Shown: piece by piece, positions 5,386 through 8,631 of the stretch
Layout: the number at the start of each line of letters is the position of its first letter
Position numbering within the stretch: position 1 is the first letter of the stretch
Assembly (NCBI GenBank): GCA_027356675.1
Contig: DAHVXO010000173.1
Coordinates: forward strand, 1 to 8,631
Length of the DNA stretch: 8,631 nucleotides
Reading direction: 5' to 3'
Source: Symbiobacteriaceae bacterium
GTDB taxonomy: Bacteria > Bacillota_E > Symbiobacteriia > Symbiobacteriales > Symbiobacteriaceae
The notes under the pieces: model-generated
The model's input: the letters and a program-made list of their open reading frames with translations, nothing else
Database searches by the model: none
What the model was told of the DNA's origin: nothing
Translations under genes and position numbers: made by a program

Positions 5386-6286
5386 GACTGCGGGTTTCGG
5401 TGTCTCAGGGCGGGAAGGGCATGATGCCAGTGCGTTTTATGGTCGGAATCTCTTTCATGCCCAGCTTCCCGGTTTGGGTATCGACGGTGTTTCCGGGGTC
5501 GAGATGAACCGGGGAATTCCCGATGCACCGTTAGACACTTGGGCCGATCGAGTCTACAACCACACGGCGACCGATATGTGCCACATCCCGGACGAGTCCG
5601 TCGGGCTGGCGGTGACCTCGCCCCCCTACAATGCCGGGAAGGATTTCGATGACAACCTGACTCTGCAACAGTACTTTGACCTGATTGGCAAGGTCGCCGG
5701 TGAGGTGTACCGTGTTCTCAAGCCCGGCGGGCGGTATGTGGTCAATATCGCCAACCTGGGTCGCAAGCCGTATGTACCGATGACCGCCTACTACTACGCT
5801 ATTCACATGCGGTTGGGATTCCTGCCGGTCGGGGAGATCGTCTGGCGCAAAGGCAAGGGTGCCAGTGGCAGCTGCGCATGGGGGTCGTGGCGTTCTGCTA
5901 AGGCCCCCCGGTTGCGGGACGTCCATGAATCCATTCTCGTTTTCACCAAGGATCGGTTCGACCGACCTGACAAGGGTTGCACCGAGATCTCAGCTGCTGA
6001 GTTCATGGCCGGTACCCTATCGGTGTGGGACATTCAGCCGGAGTCGGCACGGAAAGTAGGGCACCCCGCTCCCTTCCCTCTTGAGTTGGCCGCACGAGCG
6101 ATCAGGCTGTTCTCCTATCAGGGTGACGTAGTGCTGGACCCGTTCAACGGAAGCGGCACTACTTGCGTGGCAGCCGCTGAGAATGCCCGGCACTTCGTTG
6201 GCTACGATATCTCTTCTCAGTACTGTGAGCTTGCTTTGTCCCGACTCGAAAAGGCCGTCCGACAGGGCCTGACCATGCACGGTTGA
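5372..6286 (+). CDS. Orphan beta-class DNA methyltransferase, likely N4-cytosine
   Basis: The product is 304 residues from ATG 5372, chosen for AAGGTGG (5357-5363) 8 nt upstream; an in-frame GTG at 5360 would add 4 residues. The catalytic motif IV TSPPYN (82-87) precedes the S-adenosylmethionine-binding motif [10 protein letters not shown] (256-264). This is the order of beta-class methyltransferases, and an S-P-P-Y core is typical of N4-cytosine enzymes, although some N6-adenine enzymes share it. Between them are [20 protein letters not shown] and a segment [20 protein letters not shown], followed by HESILVFTK; this variable region probably reads the target. The N-terminal part with [10 protein letters not shown] appears to be a family feature, which supports this start over ATG 5504. 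No restriction endonuclease is adjacent, so it is an orphan in this window. Lower GC than its neighbours and the repeat-rich leader suggest acquisition by transfer. Confidence 0.88.
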   Translation: MSRTRTAGFGVSGREGHDASAFYGRNLFHAQLPGLGIDGVSGVEMNRGIPDAPLDTWADRVYNHTATDMCHIPDESVGLAVTSPPYNAGKDFDDNLTLQQYFDLIGKVAGEVYRVLKPGGRYVVNIANLGRKPYVPMTAYYYAIHMRLGFLPVGEIVWRKGKGASGSCAWGSWRSAKAPRLRDVHESILVFTKDRFDRPDKGCTEISAAEFMAGTLSVWDIQPESARKVGHPAPFPLELAARAIRLFSYQGDVVLDPFNGSGTTCVAAAENARHFVGYDISSQYCELALSRLEKAVRQGLTMHG

Positions 6287-6394
6287 CCAGCACCCGTTGC
6301 CTCTGCTTCCAAACGGACGAAGTCCATCTGGGCCTTGCCACAGCCGGCGATCCCGGGCGCGTGTGGACAGGCCGCCGATGTCCCAACCATGGAT

Positions 6395-6401
6395 AGGAGG
6401 G
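6395..6401 (+). promoter_or_regulatory. Ribosome binding site that sets a TTG start for the M20 peptidase
   Basis: AGGAGGG is a near-perfect SD placed 6 nt before TTG 6408, which is in frame with the peptidase. The nearest in-frame ATG (6420) would be 18 nt away, too far. Upstream in-frame ATGs overlap or precede the SD. The 121 bp between the methyltransferase stop and this start shows no clear promoter or terminator. Confidence 0.75.
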
Positions 6402-6407
6402 TTTGAT

Positions 6408-7544
6408 TTGCATCCGATCATGGCCTACATGCAGCAGCATAAGGAGCAAATGCTGACGGACCTTAAAACGTTCGTCATGCTGGAGTCCCCGTCGCTAGAC
6501 AAGGCGGCGGTGGACCGGCTCGGCCGGCATCTGGGGGAGCAGTTCGCCGCGGCGGGCGCAGCCCCGACGTTCCTGCCCCGCACCGACCGCGGAGATTTGT
6601 TGCGGGTTGAGTTCGGCCCGGGGAGTGAGCCCGGCCAATCGATGGTACTTTGCCACTTCGACACCGTCTTCTCTGTGGGCGACATCGCCAAGAATCCGCT
6701 GCGGGTGGAGAACGGCCGCCTGTACGGCCCCGGCACATCCGATATGAAGGGCGGCATCACCGTCTTTCTCTGGGCCCTGCGTTGCTTGCAGGAGTTGGGT
6801 CTTACGCCCCGGCGCAAGGTGGTCGGCCTGCTGACCACCGACGAGGAGATTGGCTCTGCCGCCTCGCGTGAGGTGATTGAAGCGGAGGCGCGCCAGTCCG
6901 CCGTGGCGCTGGTCGCCGAGCCGGCCAAGCCGCCGGAGGGGACGCTGAAGACCTGGCGCAAGGGCACGTCGGGCTACACGGTGACGGTAATCGGCAAGCC
7001 TGCTCATGCCGGCGCCGACCCGACCAAGGGCATCAACGCGGTGGAGGACTTGGCCCACCACATCCTGGCGCTGCAGAAGCTGACTGACATGTCCATCGGT
7101 ACCACGGTGACCGTGGGGGTTGTCACGGGCGGAACGCGTCCGAACGTCGTCCCCGCCGAGGCGCAAGCGCATGTGGATGTGCGGTTCATGACGATGGCGG
7201 AGGCCTATCGGATCGACGGAGCCATCCGTGGACTGACGCCGGTGGTGCCGGGGGCACAGGTGATGGTGACCGGCGGCATCAACCGCCCGCCGATGGTTCG
7301 GAACGAGGCCACGGTGGCCCTGTTTCAGCGGGCACAGGCGATCGCGGCTGACCTGGGCTTTGCGGTCGATGAGGGTGGCACCGGCGGCGCCAGCGACGGC
7401 AACTTTACGTCGGGCGCAGGCTGTCCCACCCTGGACGGGCTCGGCGCCTGCGGTGACGGATTGCATACCTTTGAGGAGTACATTGAGATCGACAGCTTGC
7501 CGGAGCGGGCCGCCTTGCTGGCACGCCTGCTCCAGGAGGGATAG
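6408..7544 (+). CDS. M20-family metallopeptidase (carboxypeptidase G2-like)
   Basis: The product is 378 residues from TTG 6408, the usual size for the CPG2/ArgE/DapE group. All metal and catalytic positions are present: CHFDTVF with H83 (zinc ligand) and D85, GTSDMKGG with bridging D112, TTDEEIGS with general base E146 and ligand E147, the ligand-bearing AEPA with E171, and DGLHTFEEY with H353. The dimerisation domain carries GKPAHAGADPTKGINAVEDL and the GGTRPNVVPAEA segment. These enzymes cut a C-terminal amino acid, often glutamate, from an amide or peptide bond with two zinc ions. The exact substrate cannot be fixed from motifs. There is no signal peptide, so it is likely cytoplasmic. The following gene starts 44 nt later on the same strand, so the two may be co-transcribed. 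Confidence 0.93.
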   Translation: MHPIMAYMQQHKEQMLTDLKTFVMLESPSLDKAAVDRLGRHLGEQFAAAGAAPTFLPRTDRGDLLRVEFGPGSEPGQSMVLCHFDTVFSVGDIAKNPLRVENGRLYGPGTSDMKGGITVFLWALRCLQELGLTPRRKVVGLLTTDEEIGSAASREVIEAEARQSAVALVAEPAKPPEGTLKTWRKGTSGYTVTVIGKPAHAGADPTKGINAVEDLAHHILALQKLTDMSIGTTVTVGVVTGGTRPNVVPAEAQAHVDVRFMTMAEAYRIDGAIRGLTPVVPGAQVMVTGGINRPPMVRNEATVALFQRAQAIAADLGFAVDEGGTGGASDGNFTSGAGCPTLDGLGACGDGLHTFEEYIEIDSLPERAALLARLLQEG

Positions 7545-7588
7545 GCGCGCAGCGCGCAGAAGCTTGCGGGGAAGGAGTTGACACCGTC

Positions 7589-8631
7589 ATGGCCGATATT
7601 GTCCGTACGCATCGCCACACCCTCGCCCAGATGCTCCGGTCAGAGTGGACCGAGTTCTGGATCGTCACACCGCGGATTGCAGCGGACGCCATTGCGGTGC
7701 TACTACCCCTGCTCCGCCGACCGGGTACGCGCGTCCGTGTTCTAACGGACGTGGATGCCGCCGGTCTGGCGACGGGCCGCGTGGAGTATGAGGCCATCGA
7801 GGCCTTGCGTTCGCTGCCGGACTGCGAGGTCCGGAGCCTGCCGGAGCTGGGGAGCAGCCTTTACGTGGCAGGACCGGGCGGGGCGGCGCTGGTGACGGGG
7901 GCGACGTTGACGGTAGGGGACCTGGACAGCGAGCACCTGCTAGGGGTGTTGCTGCCGGAGTGCGGCGGGGTTCGCGAGCAGTTGGAGCAGTGGTGGGAGT
8001 TGGCCAGCTGGGCCGTGGTGCCCGGCTGGGTTCACTTGGCGGCGGCCGCCGATCAACAGCAGGGGGCGCGGCTACTTGGTGAGGAGATTGCCCGGGTTGG
8101 GGCTTTCGTGCGTGTCAGCGTGCGGGGCACCCGGCGGACTCGGCGGCTGGACCCCCGTGAGTTCGGGGCGCCCGACGGTGATTGGGGCCGGCTGGTGCGG
8201 CCGGTGGAGGTCGCTCTGTACAAGTTGGATGAGGTGATCCGGGCGCGTGAGGACCTGGAGGAGATCCTGGCCGAGCACGGGCTGGAGTGGAACGGCTACT
8301 ATCTGGTCCCCCGACCCTTCTTGGAGCGGGACTGGCCCCGCCTCTTCGACGCCCGAGAGCGGCAGCTGCGAGAGCGGCTGAACTCCCCGGAGGGGCAGGC
8401 GTCGCTCAAGACCCAGCTCGCGCAGTCTCGGCGGGAGTTGGAGGCCTTCTTTGGCGAACTCTTCGCCCGGGTCGACTCGCATGGGCTGGACGCAACGCGC
8501 TGGGTCGAGCTCCAGGTGACCCGGGTCCTGACCGAGGCCATGACTGATACAGTGTTACAGGATAGCGGTTTGGAGTACCGGGTGCTCACCATCCTGCCCG
8601 AGGATGTGCGTAGCGTGGGCGAGATTGGCCG
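7589..8631 (+). CDS. PLD-like protein with degenerate HKD motif, 3' end outside window
   Basis: The frame is open from ATG 7589 to the window end (347 codons) with no stop, so the gene is truncated by the edge. The SD AAGGAG (7572-7577) lies 11 nt upstream. Residues ~20-120 follow the layout of a phospholipase-D-like domain: strand EFWIVTPRI, helix, strand TRVRVLTDVD, the segment GLATGRVEYEAIEALRSL, strand CEVRSLPEL, then GSSLYV (88-93) and ALVTGATLT (100-108). In active enzymes the last two would read H-x-K-x-Y-V and G-S-x-N-L-T; here His and Lys are replaced by Gly88 and Ser90, so catalysis is unlikely. The remainder (~125-347) is rich in Trp, Arg and Glu, with helical segments near 255-295 that may form a coiled coil, and I do not recognise it. 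The PLD-like assignment is by pattern only and moderately uncertain. Confidence 0.7.
   Translation, partial: MADIVRTHRHTLAQMLRSEWTEFWIVTPRIAADAIAVLLPLLRRPGTRVRVLTDVDAAGLATGRVEYEAIEALRSLPDCEVRSLPELGSSLYVAGPGGAALVTGATLTVGDLDSEHLLGVLLPECGGVREQLEQWWELASWAVVPGWVHLAAAADQQQGARLLGEEIARVGAFVRVSVRGTRRTRRLDPREFGAPDGDWGRLVRPVEVALYKLDEVIRAREDLEEILAEHGLEWNGYYLVPRPFLERDWPRLFDARERQLRERLNSPEGQASLKTQLAQSRRELEAFFGELFARVDSHGLDATRWVELQVTRVLTEAMTDTVLQDSGLEYRVLTILPEDVRSVGEIG

Noticed and set aside
6495..7466. Reverse-strand 323-aa frame opposite the M20 peptidase
   Set aside because: It is antisense to a gene with complete catalytic motifs; the protein is rich in Arg, His and Gly in the pattern of a GC-rich shadow frame.
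7545..7558. GCGCGCAGCGCGC as a terminator after the M20 peptidase
   Set aside because: The stem is very short with a self-complementary GC repeat and no T tract; read-through into the next gene is likely.
7578..7602. TTGACA as a -35 before the PLD-like gene
   Set aside because: The only -10-like sequence (TATTGT) is 13 bp away and inside the coding region, so the spacing is wrong.

Overview
The window comes from a GC-rich bacterial chromosome. Strong purine-rich Shine-Dalgarno (SD) sites, GTG and TTG starts, a consensus TATAAT promoter and a U-tailed intrinsic terminator all point to a high-GC, possibly thermophilic Bacillota lineage (Symbiobacterium-like organisms come to mind). This placement is inference from style only.

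Left part (1-2076). The 3' end of a TusA-type sulfurtransferase is followed by a terminator-like hairpin. A 71-residue protein of unknown function comes next and converges, with overlapping stop codons, on a reverse-strand four-helix DUF4870-like membrane protein. That gene is divergent from a SIR2-like protein carrying a Cys4 zinc knuckle. The ~100 bp between them holds one long palindrome whose two arms carry the SD of the membrane gene and the SD of a 17-codon leader ORF. The leader ends 4 nt before the SIR2 ATG.

Middle part (2077-5137). An EamA/DMT transporter has its own good sigma-70-type promoter. It is followed by an ECF sigma factor and a membrane-anchored, anti-sigma-like partner joined by an ATGA overlap. 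The sigma gene has an in-frame UGA exactly between its sigma2 and sigma4 domains, so it is a fresh pseudogene, a sequencing error or a readthrough case. A 54-residue basic/acidic small protein and a strong terminator close the block.

Right part (5138-8631). A ~170 bp, less GC-rich stretch contains six CGCG sites, three 19-20 bp spaced copies of CGCGCCA and other short repeats. A 24-codon leader ORF then overlaps the start of an orphan beta-class DNA methyltransferase, probably N4-cytosine. No restriction enzyme is next to it. An M20 carboxypeptidase with a TTG start follows. The window ends inside a protein with a phospholipase-D-like fold whose HKD catalytic motif appears lost.

No tRNA, rRNA, CRISPR array or intact transposase was seen. 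The points most worth a second look are the shared SD-sequestering palindrome, the UGA-split sigma factor, the CGCG-rich control region before the orphan methyltransferase and the degenerate PLD-like protein.
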